Origin: Actinoplanes auranticolor
Lineage (GTDB): Bacteria > Actinomycetota > Actinomycetes > Mycobacteriales > Micromonosporaceae
Assembly (NCBI RefSeq): GCF_018332655.1
Contig: NZ_BOQL01000018.1
Span: forward strand, 62,001 to 126,000
Reading direction: 5' to 3'
DNA: 64,000 nt
The position numbers were made by a program, and so were the translations under genes. The notes below the pieces were generated by a model, which ran no database searches, had not been told where the DNA came from, and saw only the letters and a list, made by a program, of their open reading frames with translations. Below are positions 40,965 to 49,579 of the stretch, piece after piece. The first letter of the stretch is position 1. Every line of letters starts with the position of its first letter.

Positions 40965-43856
40965 GTGGCATCGCGACTCCCCCGGCTGGCTGCCGCCGCC
41001 CTGCTGACCGCCGCCACGCTGGTCGCCGGCGGCACTGCCGCCGAGGCCGCCGTCGAGCCGGTCGATCTGGTGCGGCCGTTCGTCGGCACGCAGAACTTCG
41101 GCAACACCTTCCCGGGGGCCAGTGCGCCGTTCGGCATGGTGCAGGTCAGCCCGGACACCGGCGGCCAGGGCGGCTACGACTACCTGCAGAACACCATCTA
41201 CGGCTTCAGCCAGACCCACCTGTCCGGTGTCGGCTGCGGCGTCGCCGGCGAGCTGCCGATCATGCCGACCACCGGCGCGGTGAGCAGCGTCGACCCGAAC
41301 GCCTACCGCTCGGCGTACAGCCATGCCGACGAACAGGCCACCCCGGGCTACTACCGGGTCGGCCTGTCGAAGTACGGCGTGAACGCCGAACTCACCGCGA
41401 CCGCGCGCACCGGCTGGCAGAAGTACACCTTCCCCGCCACCGGCGCCGCCAACGTCCTGTTCAACACCGGCAAGGCCAACCAGACCGTCTTCGACTCCGA
41501 GATCCACGTCGTCGGCGACCGGACCGTCGAGGGCCGGGTCCGCGCCGGCAACTTCTGTGCCGGCAAGGACGACCACACCGTCTACTTCACGGCCAGCTTC
41601 GACCGGCCCTTCGCCTCCTACGGCACCTGGCGCGACTCCACCCGCAGCCAGGGCAGCCGGGATGCGGCGGGCGCCGGTGGCAACGGCGCCTGGGTCACCT
41701 TCGACGCCACCACCGACCGCGACGTCGTGGTGAAGGTGGGCCTGTCCTACACCGGCGTGGAAGGCGCCCGGAAGAACCTCACGGCCGAGACCGGGGGTTC
41801 GTACGACTTCGCCGCGACCCGGACCGCTCTGCGCGCGGCCTGGGCGCAACAGCTCGACGCCGTACGGATCACCGGCGGGACGGCCGACCGGCAGAGTGCC
41901 TTCTACACCGCGCTGTACCACTCACTGCTGCACCCCAACGTCGCCGGCGATGTGGACGGCCGGTACATGGGCTTCGACGACAGGGTGCACCCGGCGAGCG
42001 GCTACACGCCGTACCAGAACTTCTCGCTGTGGGACACCTACCGCCCGCAGAACCAGCTGCTGGAGATGCTGACACCGCAGGTCGCCCGGGACGTGGCGCT
42101 GTCGGTGCTGGCGGTCGGGCGCGACGGTGGGTGGCTGCCGCGCTGGGCGCTGGCCAACAGCGAGACCAACATCATGACCGGTGACCCGGTCACCCCGTTC
42201 CTGGTCGAGGCCTGGTCCAAGGGCCTGCTGGCCGGGTACGAGCAGGAGGCGTACACCCTGCTGCGGACCAACGCGCTGGGACGGCCGCCGGCCGGCTCGC
42301 CGTACAACGGGCGCAGCGGGAACGGGTACTACAGCGACCGCGGCTACGTCCCCTCGGGACTGGCGCTGGGCACCGACTGCGCGCACCAGGGCGGCGACAA
42401 CGACTGCGTCCATCCCGCCTCGGCCACCCTGGAGTACGCAGCCGCGGACGCCTCGCTGGCGTTGATGGCCACCGCCCTGGGCCGCACCGACGACGCCCGG
42501 ACGTTCACCACGCGCGGCCAGTGGTACCACAACCTGTGGGACGCCTCGATCAAGCACTTCCGGCCCCGTACCACCTCGGGGGCCTGGGTCACGCCGTACA
42601 ACCCGGTCGACGCCGGCCACCAGTTCCATGAGGGCGGGGCGTACCAGTACCAGTGGCTGGTGCCGCAGGACCCGGCCGGGCTGGTGTCGCTGATGGGCGG
42701 GCGGGCGGCCACCGAGAAGCGGCTGGACGACTTCTTCGCGTACCCGAAACTGCTGAACGACCCGGCCGGCACCGCGCGGACCGACTGGATCACGGCGCCG
42801 TACGACTACTACGGCAAGGCGACCTACAACCCCAACAACGAGCCGGATCTGCTGGCCCCGTACATGTATCACTGGGCCGGCGCCCCGGCCAAGACCGCCA
42901 CCGTGGTCCGCGCCGCGATGACCTTGTTCACCACCGGCCCGGACGGCATGACCGGCAACGACGACCTGGGCACGATGAGCGCCTGGTACGTCTTCTCCTC
43001 CCTGGGCCTCTATCCGACCATGAGCGGCGCGAACTTCCTGACCGTGAGCAGCCCGCAGTTCCCGTCCGCCACCGTGCGGATCGGCGGGCACACCAACCAG
43101 GGCGGCACGCTGGCCATCACCGCGCCGGACGTCAGCGACGCCCGCCGCTACGTGCAGTCCGTCCAGGTCAACGGCCGGGCGCAGACCGCGAACTGGCTCA
43201 CCTGGCAGACCGTCGCCCGCGGTGGCACCATCGCGCACACCGTCGGCACCGCACCGTCGGGCTGGGGCACGGCCGCGGGTGACCAACCGCCGTCGGTGAA
43301 CAGTGCGGCGTGCCTCGTGACGTCCGGCACGCAGTGCGGCATCGACCTCTCCGCGGCCCGCACCACGGACGGCACCGCCACCACCGCGGCGAGCGGGGAA
43401 GGCAACTTCGACGGCGGCGGCTGGAGCTACGACGCGGCCCTGCTGCCGCCGGCCGGCACGGTGAGCTGGGCCGGCGTGACCTACAGCGCGCCGCCGCCGG
43501 GCGGCACGGCCAGGAACTTCGTCCAGGCCGGACGGCAGACCCTGCCGCTGCCCGCCGTACGGCGCAGCACCCTGCGGCTCGTCACCGCGGCCCACCACGG
43601 TCCGGTGTCCGGCACGGTGACCGTCCGCTACACCGACGGCAGCACCGCCGCGACCGCCGTGACCGTCCCGGACTGGTGTGCCACCGGTCCGGCCGTGCTG
43701 GCCATGCCGCACCGCATCAAGGCCGGCCAGGGCACCGACGGGCCGGCGGTCAACCTGTTCGGGATCTCGGTGGCCCTGGACCCGGGCAAGGATCTGCGCT
43801 CGGTCACCCTGCCCGACGACACCCGGATCCAGCTGTACGCCGCGACCCTGCAGTGA
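40965..43856 (+). CDS. Secreted GH92 alpha-mannosidase
   Basis: 963 aa from GTG 40965 behind GGAGG (40952-40956). Signal peptide: LPRLAAAALLTAATLVAGGTAAEA. The GH92 domain starts right after it (PVDLVRPFVGTQNFGNTFPGASAPFGMVQVSPDTGG) and holds FSQTHLSGVGCG, NNEPDLLAPYMYHWAGAPAKTA and GNDDLGTMSAWYVFSSLGLYPTMSG. The last 190 residues form a sugar-binding-like sandwich (GNFDGGGWSYDAALLPPAG with an ending IQLYAATLQ). It is an extracellular exo-alpha-mannosidase. Its domain order differs from the divergent partner, so the pair probably attacks different linkages. Confidence 0.94.
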   Translation: MASRLPRLAAAALLTAATLVAGGTAAEAAVEPVDLVRPFVGTQNFGNTFPGASAPFGMVQVSPDTGGQGGYDYLQNTIYGFSQTHLSGVGCGVAGELPIMPTTGAVSSVDPNAYRSAYSHADEQATPGYYRVGLSKYGVNAELTATARTGWQKYTFPATGAANVLFNTGKANQTVFDSEIHVVGDRTVEGRVRAGNFCAGKDDHTVYFTASFDRPFASYGTWRDSTRSQGSRDAAGAGGNGAWVTFDATTDRDVVVKVGLSYTGVEGARKNLTAETGGSYDFAATRTALRAAWAQQLDAVRITGGTADRQSAFYTALYHSLLHPNVAGDVDGRYMGFDDRVHPASGYTPYQNFSLWDTYRPQNQLLEMLTPQVARDVALSVLAVGRDGGWLPRWALANSETNIMTGDPVTPFLVEAWSKGLLAGYEQEAYTLLRTNALGRPPAGSPYNGRSGNGYYSDRGYVPSGLALGTDCAHQGGDNDCVHPASATLEYAAADASLALMATALGRTDDARTFTTRGQWYHNLWDASIKHFRPRTTSGAWVTPYNPVDAGHQFHEGGAYQYQWLVPQDPAGLVSLMGGRAATEKRLDDFFAYPKLLNDPAGTARTDWITAPYDYYGKATYNPNNEPDLLAPYMYHWAGAPAKTATVVRAAMTLFTTGPDGMTGNDDLGTMSAWYVFSSLGLYPTMSGANFLTVSSPQFPSATVRIGGHTNQGGTLAITAPDVSDARRYVQSVQVNGRAQTANWLTWQTVARGGTIAHTVGTAPSGWGTAAGDQPPSVNSAACLVTSGTQCGIDLSAARTTDGTATTAASGEGNFDGGGWSYDAALLPPAGTVSWAGVTYSAPPPGGTARNFVQAGRQTLPLPAVRRSTLRLVTAAHHGPVSGTVTVRYTDGSTAATAVTVPDWCATGPAVLAMPHRIKAGQGTDGPAVNLFGISVALDPGKDLRSVTLPDDTRIQLYAATLQ

Positions 43857-43860
43857 CCCC

Positions 43861-43888
43861 GCGACCCGGTCTCACGGCCGGGGGTCGC
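43861..43888. terminator. Possible hairpin terminator between GH92 and GNAT genes
   Basis: GCGACCC (43861-43867) and GGGTCGC (43882-43888) can pair, with a 14-nt interval that could extend the stem further. It begins 4 nt after the GH92 stop and includes the end of the convergent GNAT gene. No U-tract. Confidence 0.35.
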
Positions 43889-44384
43889 CGCGCAGCAGGC
43901 TGTAGACGACCATGTCGTGCCAGGTCCCCTTGCGGAACTGGGCGTGCCGGGCGACGCCCTCGCGCTGGAACCCGGCCTTCTCCAGACCACGCTGCGCGGC
44001 GACGTTCCCGACATCGGTCTCGGCCTGCAACCGCTCGACCGTCGTGGTGTCGAACAGGTAGGTCGCCAGCAGGGCCAGCGCGGGGACACCGATACCGCGG
44101 CTGCGGAAGTCGGGATGCAGCCGCATTCCGACGTTCAGCGCGCGGGAGGGTGGATTCGGTCCGTGGGGCACCGGAAGCCACGAGGCCTTGCCGGCCACCG
44201 CGCCGTCGGCATCCTCGATCACCAGGGTCCCGCTGTCGTAGCCGAGCAGCCCGTCGGCGGCGAAGGCCCGCTCCAGCGCGTTCGTGGCGACGAAGCCGAA
44301 GGTGTCGATCGGATCGGCCGCGTGGTCGACGGCCAGCAACGGCAGATCCTCGCGCCGGACAGCTCGTAGCTTGACTCCAGACAT
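43872..44384 (-). CDS. GNAT-family N-acetyltransferase
   Basis: 170 aa from ATG 44384 (MSGVKLRAVRREDLPLLA). The acetyl-CoA-binding block is LNVGMRLHPDFRSRGIGVPALALLATYLF (R-x-x-G-x-G/A form), followed by VERLQAETDVGNVAAQRGLEKAGFQREGVARHAQFRKGTWHDMVVYSLLR, typical of RimJ/RimL-like enzymes that acetylate N-termini or small amines. Substrate unknown. The gene is convergent with the mannosidase gene. Confidence 0.92.
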   Translation of the reverse strand: MSGVKLRAVRREDLPLLAVDHAADPIDTFGFVATNALERAFAADGLLGYDSGTLVIEDADGAVAGKASWLPVPHGPNPPSRALNVGMRLHPDFRSRGIGVPALALLATYLFDTTTVERLQAETDVGNVAAQRGLEKAGFQREGVARHAQFRKGTWHDMVVYSLLRGDPRP

Positions 44385-44497
44385 TCGTCGATCATGCGGA
44401 CCCGGCCGCGCCGCCCGCCACACCGCGGCCCGAAGGCACCAGGTCTTCTGCCCGATCGTCAGTCGCTGACGTGGGCGGTGTTGTCGAGCCTGGTGCG

Positions 44498-45136
44498 TCA
44501 GCGGCTCAGTTGGGCCGCGAGCCCGTCGAGGATGACGCCGAGCTGCCTTTCGAACCTCGGGTCCCCGTCGTCGCGCTGGTGTCCGGCCGCCTTGACCAGC
44601 TCGGCGCCGTCGCCCAGCCAGGCGTCGCGCCCGGCGAGCGAGTAGCGGTCCGGGTCGGCGCCGGCCGCCGGGGCCCGTTCCTGTTCCTCGATGACGAAGC
44701 CGACCACGAACGCGGTGACCAGGTCGACGGCGTCGTCCGCCTGGGTGAGCGTGAATCCGGCCGCGGTCACGCGCGCGAGCCAGGGCTCCTTCGCCTTCAC
44801 CACGTCGGGATCGGCGATGCGCGTGCCGCTGAAGATGCGGGCGCCGTCCCGGTGGAGCAGGTACTCCGAGCGCAGCATGCGGGCGTAGGCGGCCACGTCC
44901 TCGCGCCAGCCGGTGCCGGGCGGGATCGCCGAGACGGCGTCGGTGACCCGGCGCATGACGAACGTGGCCATCTCGTCGAGCAGTTCCTGCTTGTTGCGGA
45001 CGTGCCAGTACAGAGCGGGCGCTCCCACCCCGAGCCGGGACGCGAGCGCCCGGACGGTCAGAGCGTCCATGCCCTGGTCGTTCAGGAGCTCGAGTGCCGC
45101 CGCCACGATCCGTTGCCGCGTGATGCCCTTCGCCAC
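44498..45136 (-). CDS. TetR-family repressor
   Basis: 212 aa. The start at GTG 45136 is favoured because TAAGGT lies 7 nt upstream; GTG 45145 would add 3 residues. Helix-turn-helix: TRQRIVAAALELLNDQGMDALTVRALASRLGVGAPALYWHVRNKQELLDEMA. The C-terminal domain resembles tetracycline-repressor-type TetR_C. It is divergent from an oxidoreductase gene, with two similar palindromes in between, so it almost certainly represses both itself and that gene in response to a small molecule. Confidence 0.93.
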   Translation of the reverse strand: MAKGITRQRIVAAALELLNDQGMDALTVRALASRLGVGAPALYWHVRNKQELLDEMATFVMRRVTDAVSAIPPGTGWREDVAAYARMLRSEYLLHRDGARIFSGTRIADPDVVKAKEPWLARVTAAGFTLTQADDAVDLVTAFVVGFVIEEQERAPAAGADPDRYSLAGRDAWLGDGAELVKAAGHQRDDGDPRFERQLGVILDGLAAQLSR

Positions 45137-45146
45137 GCTTGACACC

Positions 45147-45159
45147 TTAACAAAGTTCA
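45147..45159. promoter_or_regulatory. TetR operator, copy 1
   Basis: On the minus strand this reads TGAACTTTGTTAA, an imperfect version of the palindrome TGAAC-N3-GTTCA. It overlaps the -10 of the tetR gene, so binding would repress it. It lies 36 nt from copy 2. Confidence 0.6.
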
Positions 45160-45182
45160 GGCACGGTGACGTCCACCGTAAT

Positions 45183-45195
45183 TGAACTTAGTTCA
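45183..45195. promoter_or_regulatory. TetR operator, copy 2
   Basis: TGAACTTAGTTCA is a perfect 5-3-5 palindrome ending 11 nt before the oxidoreductase ATG and touching its AGGAGG ribosome site. Binding here would block expression of the oxidoreductase. Confidence 0.65.
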
Positions 45196-45206
45196 GGAGG
45201 CTTGAG

Positions 45207-46166
45207 ATGCGTGCTGCGGTTGTCACCGGCCCCGATTCCGCCCCGGTCTGCGCGGAGTTCCCCGACCCCGATCAGCGGCCCGACCGGCCGCCGCTGCGCC
45301 TGGTGGGCGCGGGTCTCCACCATGTCGTCCGCGGGCTGGCCTCGGGCCGTCACTACGGCAGCGACCACGCCTATCCCCTCGTGCCGGGCATCGACGCGGT
45401 GGCCCGGACCGACGACGGGCGCCTGGTCTACACCGGCCTACCCCGCGCGCCGTGGGGCACGATGGCCGAGCGGATGGTCACGCCGTTCGACGTGGCGGTG
45501 CCGGCCGGGGCCGATCCGCTCGCCGTCGCCGCCGGGATGAACCCCGCCATGTCGGGCTGGATGGCGCTGGCCGCCCGGCGCGAGGAGGCCGGTGAGCTCA
45601 CCACCGTGCTGGTGCTGGGCGCGACCGGCATGTCGGGCAGCCTGGCCGTGCGAGCGGCACTGTCCCTCGGCGCGAAGCAGGTCGTCGCGGCCGGTCGCGA
45701 CCGGGCGGCCCTGGAACGGCTGAGCGACCTGGGCGCCGTCACCGTGGCGCTCGCCCCCGCCACCCCGGACACCTGGGCAGACGCCCTCAGCGCCACCGTC
45801 GCCGACATCCAGCCCGCACTCGTGCTCGACTTCGTATGGGGTCCCGCTGCCGAGGCCGCCTTCACCGCACTGGGCCGGGCCCGCGCCGACGAGGACGGTG
45901 CGCCGGTCGACTACGTGCAGATCGGCTCGCTCGGCGGAACCGAGGCGGCGCTGCCCGCGGCGCTGCTGCGCAGCAGGCGGATCCGGATCAGCGGCAGCGG
46001 CGTGGGATCAGTGTCGAAAGCGCGGATGATCGCCGAGCTTCCCGCCGTCCTCGCCCGGTTCGCCGACGGCACCTTCGACGCGCCGTACACCGCCTACCCG
46101 CTCAGCCGCGTCGGCGAGGCCTGGGCGCACCAGGGCCGCACCCGGGCCGTCGTCGTCCCGGACTGA
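45207..46166 (+). CDS. Quinone-oxidoreductase-like zinc-independent MDR dehydrogenase
   Basis: 319 aa, with AGGAGG before the ATG. It has the MDR layout: N-terminal GroES-like part (VTGPDSAPVCAEFPDPDQR, then PLVPGIDAVARTDDGRLVYTG) and a Rossmann cofactor domain with VLVLGATGMSGSLAVRAALSLGAKQVVAAGRD. The Cys/His zinc ligands of alcohol dehydrogenases are not seen, so an NADPH-dependent reductase acting on quinones or enones is likely. Regulated by the divergent TetR. Confidence 0.88.
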   Translation: MRAAVVTGPDSAPVCAEFPDPDQRPDRPPLRLVGAGLHHVVRGLASGRHYGSDHAYPLVPGIDAVARTDDGRLVYTGLPRAPWGTMAERMVTPFDVAVPAGADPLAVAAGMNPAMSGWMALAARREEAGELTTVLVLGATGMSGSLAVRAALSLGAKQVVAAGRDRAALERLSDLGAVTVALAPATPDTWADALSATVADIQPALVLDFVWGPAAEAAFTALGRARADEDGAPVDYVQIGSLGGTEAALPAALLRSRRIRISGSGVGSVSKARMIAELPAVLARFADGTFDAPYTAYPLSRVGEAWAHQGRTRAVVVPD

Positions 46167-46190
46167 CCGGTCGCGCCGCGCCGGCCGGGA

Positions 46191-47786
46191 TCAGGCCGCG
46201 GGTGGCAGCACGACCACCCGGTTGCGGCCGGCGTCCTTGGCGGAGTACAGCATCCGGTCCGCGTCGGCGAGCAGGGTGGACGGTGCGTCATGGCCCTGCG
46301 TCGTGGTGGCCCCGATGCTGACCGTCACCGGCAGGTCACCGGTCACCGGTTGCCACGGGTGCCGGTCGACCGCCTCGCGCAGCGTCTCCAGCCGGCCGGC
46401 GGCCTGTCCGGCACCGAGGCCGGGCAGGACCACGAGGAACTCCTCACCACCCATCCGGGCGACGAAGCCGGTGTCGGCCACCGTCTGCTGCACCGAGCGC
46501 AGCAGCTGGGCCACGGCGACCAGGACCTCGTCGCCCGCCTCGTGCGACAGGGTGTCGTTGATGCGCTTGAAGTGGTCGATGTCCACGACGGCGATCGTCA
46601 GCGGTGATCGTGTCTCGGCCGCCAGAGCCACGGCAGCCGGCAGGTGGTCGTCCACGTAGCGCCGGTTGCGCAGGCCGGTGAGGGGATCCCGGAGCGCCTG
46701 CTCGCGGTACCGTGCGGCGTCGTTGCGGGCCTGCGCGGTCTCGAACATCGCCTGCCGGGTGTGGGCCCGGGCCTCCTGCTGGGCCGACCGGAGCTGTTCC
46801 CGGGCGGCGTCGTACCGCTTGTACTCGAAGAACGCCTGCTCGTACGCGCCGGTCGCCGCGTACAGCTCGGCCTGCTCGGCCATGACCGCCACCCGGATCC
46901 CGGTGAGCTCGCGCTCCTCGCCGAGGGTACGGCTGCGATCGAGGCTCTGCTGGGCCCGGTCGAGCGCGCCGAGACAGCGCTGGGCCCGGGCCAGGGTGAG
47001 CGTGGCTTCCGCCAGGTCGTGCACCTCGTACCAGAGCGGCGAGTCCAGCACCGAGAGCAGCGTCTGCTCGGCATCCGCGTACTCACCGAGCCCGATCTGG
47101 ATGCTGGCGACGGTGTCGCGTTCGATGATCAGGAACTCCCGGCCCAGGGCGGCCGCCACCACGCGCATCCGCTCGACCACCGTCGCGGCGGCGGCCAGCT
47201 CACCGGCCTGGAACTCGGTGTACGCGCGGTTGTTGAGCACCATCAGCCGCCGGGTCAGGTCGTTGATGGCGATCGCCAGCTGCTCGGCCTGCAGGTAGCG
47301 TTCCCGCGCCGCGCCGATGGAGCCGACGTCGCCCAGGGAGTTGGCCAGCCGGTTCAGGTACATCAGCCGCAGTCCCGGGGAGGCGTGCTCCTCGAGCACC
47401 TCGACGGCGCTGATCGCGTTCTCCAGACTCGCCGCGTGGTCGCCGAGGTAGTTGTAGATCAGCGCCAGATGGAAGTGGCTGCGGGCCACCAGCTCCGGCG
47501 ATCCCAGTTCCTGCGCCTGCCGGTGGATCTGGAGGAACACCTGCGCGGCGCCACTGCGGTCACCGTTGCGTTGCGCCATGTCGGCCTGCACCAGCCGGGC
47601 CCGCAGTTGCAGGACGGTCTCGCCGCACTCGCGGGCCGCCCGCTCGATCGCCGCCGCGGATGCCAGGTTCGCGGCGATGTCGCGGCCCTGATAGGTCTCC
47701 AGATCGTCCAGCAGCCGGGCCAGCTCCGGCGCCGGCGACATGCGTCGCCGATCAGCGCCCGGATCGCTGGTGCCCGTTGTGCTCAC
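46191..47786 (-). CDS. TPR-repeat diguanylate cyclase (GGDEF)
   Basis: 531 aa from GTG 47786; the ATG at codon 16 is an alternative. Residues 20-330 are helical repeats of TPR type (LALIYNYLGDHAASLENAISAVEVLEEH, RLMVLNNRAYTEFQAGELAAAATVV). A short coiled linker follows, then a GGDEF domain (RDPLTGLRNRRYVDDHLP, DIDHFKRINDTLSHEAGDEVL, ARMGGEEFLVVLPG). GGEEF is an active-site variant compatible with making c-di-GMP. No RxxD inhibitory site precedes it, and no EAL domain or membrane helix is present. It probably converts a protein-sensed signal into c-di-GMP in the cytosol. Confidence 0.92.
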   Translation of the reverse strand: MSTTGTSDPGADRRRMSPAPELARLLDDLETYQGRDIAANLASAAAIERAARECGETVLQLRARLVQADMAQRNGDRSGAAQVFLQIHRQAQELGSPELVARSHFHLALIYNYLGDHAASLENAISAVEVLEEHASPGLRLMYLNRLANSLGDVGSIGAARERYLQAEQLAIAINDLTRRLMVLNNRAYTEFQAGELAAAATVVERMRVVAAALGREFLIIERDTVASIQIGLGEYADAEQTLLSVLDSPLWYEVHDLAEATLTLARAQRCLGALDRAQQSLDRSRTLGEERELTGIRVAVMAEQAELYAATGAYEQAFFEYKRYDAAREQLRSAQQEARAHTRQAMFETAQARNDAARYREQALRDPLTGLRNRRYVDDHLPAAVALAAETRSPLTIAVVDIDHFKRINDTLSHEAGDEVLVAVAQLLRSVQQTVADTGFVARMGGEEFLVVLPGLGAGQAAGRLETLREAVDRHPWQPVTGDLPVTVSIGATTTQGHDAPSTLLADADRMLYSAKDAGRNRVVVLPPAA

Positions 47787-47926
47787 GGCAGCCGTATCGA
47801 CAACCGGCGGGCCGTCGGCAGGGGAACCGGATTGCGCTTCGGGTGCTTTTCCGCCGTACGGCGAAAGCGGACGGTGGGTGCCCGCCGCACGGACACCCAC
47901 CGTCCCACCAGGGGGCGCGGTACTGC

Positions 47927-49423
47927 TCAGGACATCCAGCCCTTGTCGCCGGCGGTGAGCCAGCCGGTCGAGGACCAGGTCGCTCCGCTCCAGTTCGGTG
48001 CCGTACCGCCGCTGCCGGACCACGCCTTGCCGGACCAGGTCTGCCCCGACCAGGCCAGGTCGGACCAGGCCTTGCCCGACCACGCCTTGCCCGACCACGC
48101 CTTGCCGGACCAGTTGCCCTGCCCGTCGGTGGGGCTGGACCAGCCGGTGCCCGTCCACGGGCGGCCCATCCAGGCCCCGCCGCTCCAGGCGGTCCGGGCG
48201 GCGCTCGCGGCGGCCCAGGCCGAGGAGCTCAACGGCCCGAAGATGTCCCGCTCCCCGGTCAGCGCGACACCGTCACCCATGGTCACCTGCGACGAGCCGC
48301 GGTCCCGCTGGATGCTGCCCGTACCGGTGATGGTGCTCCCGCTCTGGCTGCAACCGGTCAGCGTGGACCTGATCGCCGTCTGCAGGTTGATCTGCGGGGC
48401 GTAGGAGCCGGTGACCGGCGTGCCGGTGGCCCGCAGGTAACACATGACCTGCATGGGAGACAGGGCCGGGTACTTCTGCAGCAGGACGGCCGTGGCGCCG
48501 CTGACCACCGCCGCGGCCTGGGAGGTGCCGCTGCCCTTGAAGAACCGGTCCCCGACCCGCGCCGACGCGTAGTGCACGTCGGCGTAGCTGCCGGGGTCAC
48601 GCAGCGAGACGATCGACCGGCCCGGGGCCAGCACGTCGGGCGCGTTGTCCTTGGTGGTGCCCATGCTGCTGAACGCGGCGACCGTGTCGTCGGCGGTGCC
48701 GGTGGTGCCCCGGGGGTCGGTCGCACCGACGGTGACGATGTACGGGTTGGAGCCCGGGTTCAGGATGTTGCCGCCGGTGTTCCCGGAGGCGACGATCACG
48801 CTGATGCCGGCCAGGTACGCGTTCTCCACGGCCTCGCTGAGCGGGCTGCTGACCCAGCTCTGCGTGCTGTCCGTGCCGTACGACAGGTTCAGCACCTTGA
48901 TCGGGTTGGCCGGATCGTCGTTGCGGTGCGCCACCACCCAGTCGATCGCGGCCATCACCTGGGTGACGTCGACCGCGCCGTTGGCCGCGCCCACCTTGAG
49001 GGAGATCAGCTTGGCGTCGGGGGCCACGCCCTTGAAGGTGCCGCCCACGGCGTCGCGCCCGGCGATGATGCCGGCCAGGTGGGTGCCGTGACCGTACGTG
49101 TCCCGGCGGAGCAGGCCCGGCACCTGCGACTCCAGCGACAGGTCGGGCCCGTTGGCCACGTTGCCGCTGGTGAGTCCGGCCACCGGTACGACGCCGGTGT
49201 CGATGAGGGCGATCCCGACACCCTTGCCGGTGTAGCCGGCGGCCGCCGCCACGTCGTCCCGGATGATGCGGCGTACGTCGGGCAGCGTCGTGGCCGTGGC
49301 GGGGTAGGCGTAGTCGGTGAAGGAGGCCGTCGTGACGGCGGCCTCCGCGGTGCTGGGATACAGCAGGGCGGCCGCTGTGACGACAGCCGCCCCGGCGGCC
49401 CTGAGGCGGACTGTCTTCCTCAA
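47927..49423 (-). CDS. Secreted subtilisin-like (S8) protease with Trp-pentad tail
   Basis: 498 aa. The start is a TTG behind AAGGAG with 6 nt spacing; it gives an ideal signal peptide (RKTVRLRAAGAAVVTAAALLYPSTAEA). Catalytic residues: Asp in IALIDTGV (D75), His in GHGTHLAG (H112), Asn in ASGNTGG (N215) and Ser in SGTSQAAAVVSG (S301). The last 100 residues (about 400-498) have tryptophan every fifth position in runs such as WSGKAWSGKAWSG. It is an extracellular protease; the tail may bind the wall or polysaccharide. Confidence 0.92.
   Translation of the reverse strand: MRKTVRLRAAGAAVVTAAALLYPSTAEAAVTTASFTDYAYPATATTLPDVRRIIRDDVAAAAGYTGKGVGIALIDTGVVPVAGLTSGNVANGPDLSLESQVPGLLRRDTYGHGTHLAGIIAGRDAVGGTFKGVAPDAKLISLKVGAANGAVDVTQVMAAIDWVVAHRNDDPANPIKVLNLSYGTDSTQSWVSSPLSEAVENAYLAGISVIVASGNTGGNILNPGSNPYIVTVGATDPRGTTGTADDTVAAFSSMGTTKDNAPDVLAPGRSIVSLRDPGSYADVHYASARVGDRFFKGSGTSQAAAVVSGATAVLLQKYPALSPMQVMCYLRATGTPVTGSYAPQINLQTAIRSTLTGCSQSGSTITGTGSIQRDRGSSQVTMGDGVALTGERDIFGPLSSSAWAAASAARTAWSGGAWMGRPWTGTGWSSPTDGQGNWSGKAWSGKAWSGKAWSDLAWSGQTWSGKAWSGSGGTAPNWSGATWSSTGWLTAGDKGWMS
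47960..48217 (-). repeat. Pentapeptide tryptophan repeat region (W-S-G-K-A type)
   Basis: Codons 403-488 of the subtilase carry Trp at positions 403, 413, 418, 423, 428, 438, 443, 448, 453, 458, 463, 468, 478, 483 and 488, all in one five-residue register. At DNA level this is a degenerate 15-bp tandem repeat, clearest at 48047-48116. Slippage at this unit could change tail length. Confidence 0.8.
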
Positions 49424-49579
49424 CTGCTGCTCCTTCGACGTTCCGGCGATGTGATCCGAGTGCTCGGCAGGATCACGCCGGTTGTGAACGAGTTGCGGCA
49501 AACATGGCCGATCGGTCGCGGGGATCGGCCGATCGGCCGGGGCCGGAATATGGAGCGGCTGAGGGGGCAATCCGGCGTC

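Noticed and set aside
44450..44500. After the tetR TGA stop, the same frame stays open for 12 codons (RTRLDNTAHVSD) before the next stop, suggesting possible readthrough.
   Set aside because: Short open stretches after a stop are common at this GC content, and no readthrough motif or conserved domain extension is visible.
47960..48217. Tandem short repeats that could be taken for a CRISPR array or satellite.
   Set aside because: The 15-bp period keeps the reading frame and encodes a regular Trp pattern in an intact protease; there are no spacers.
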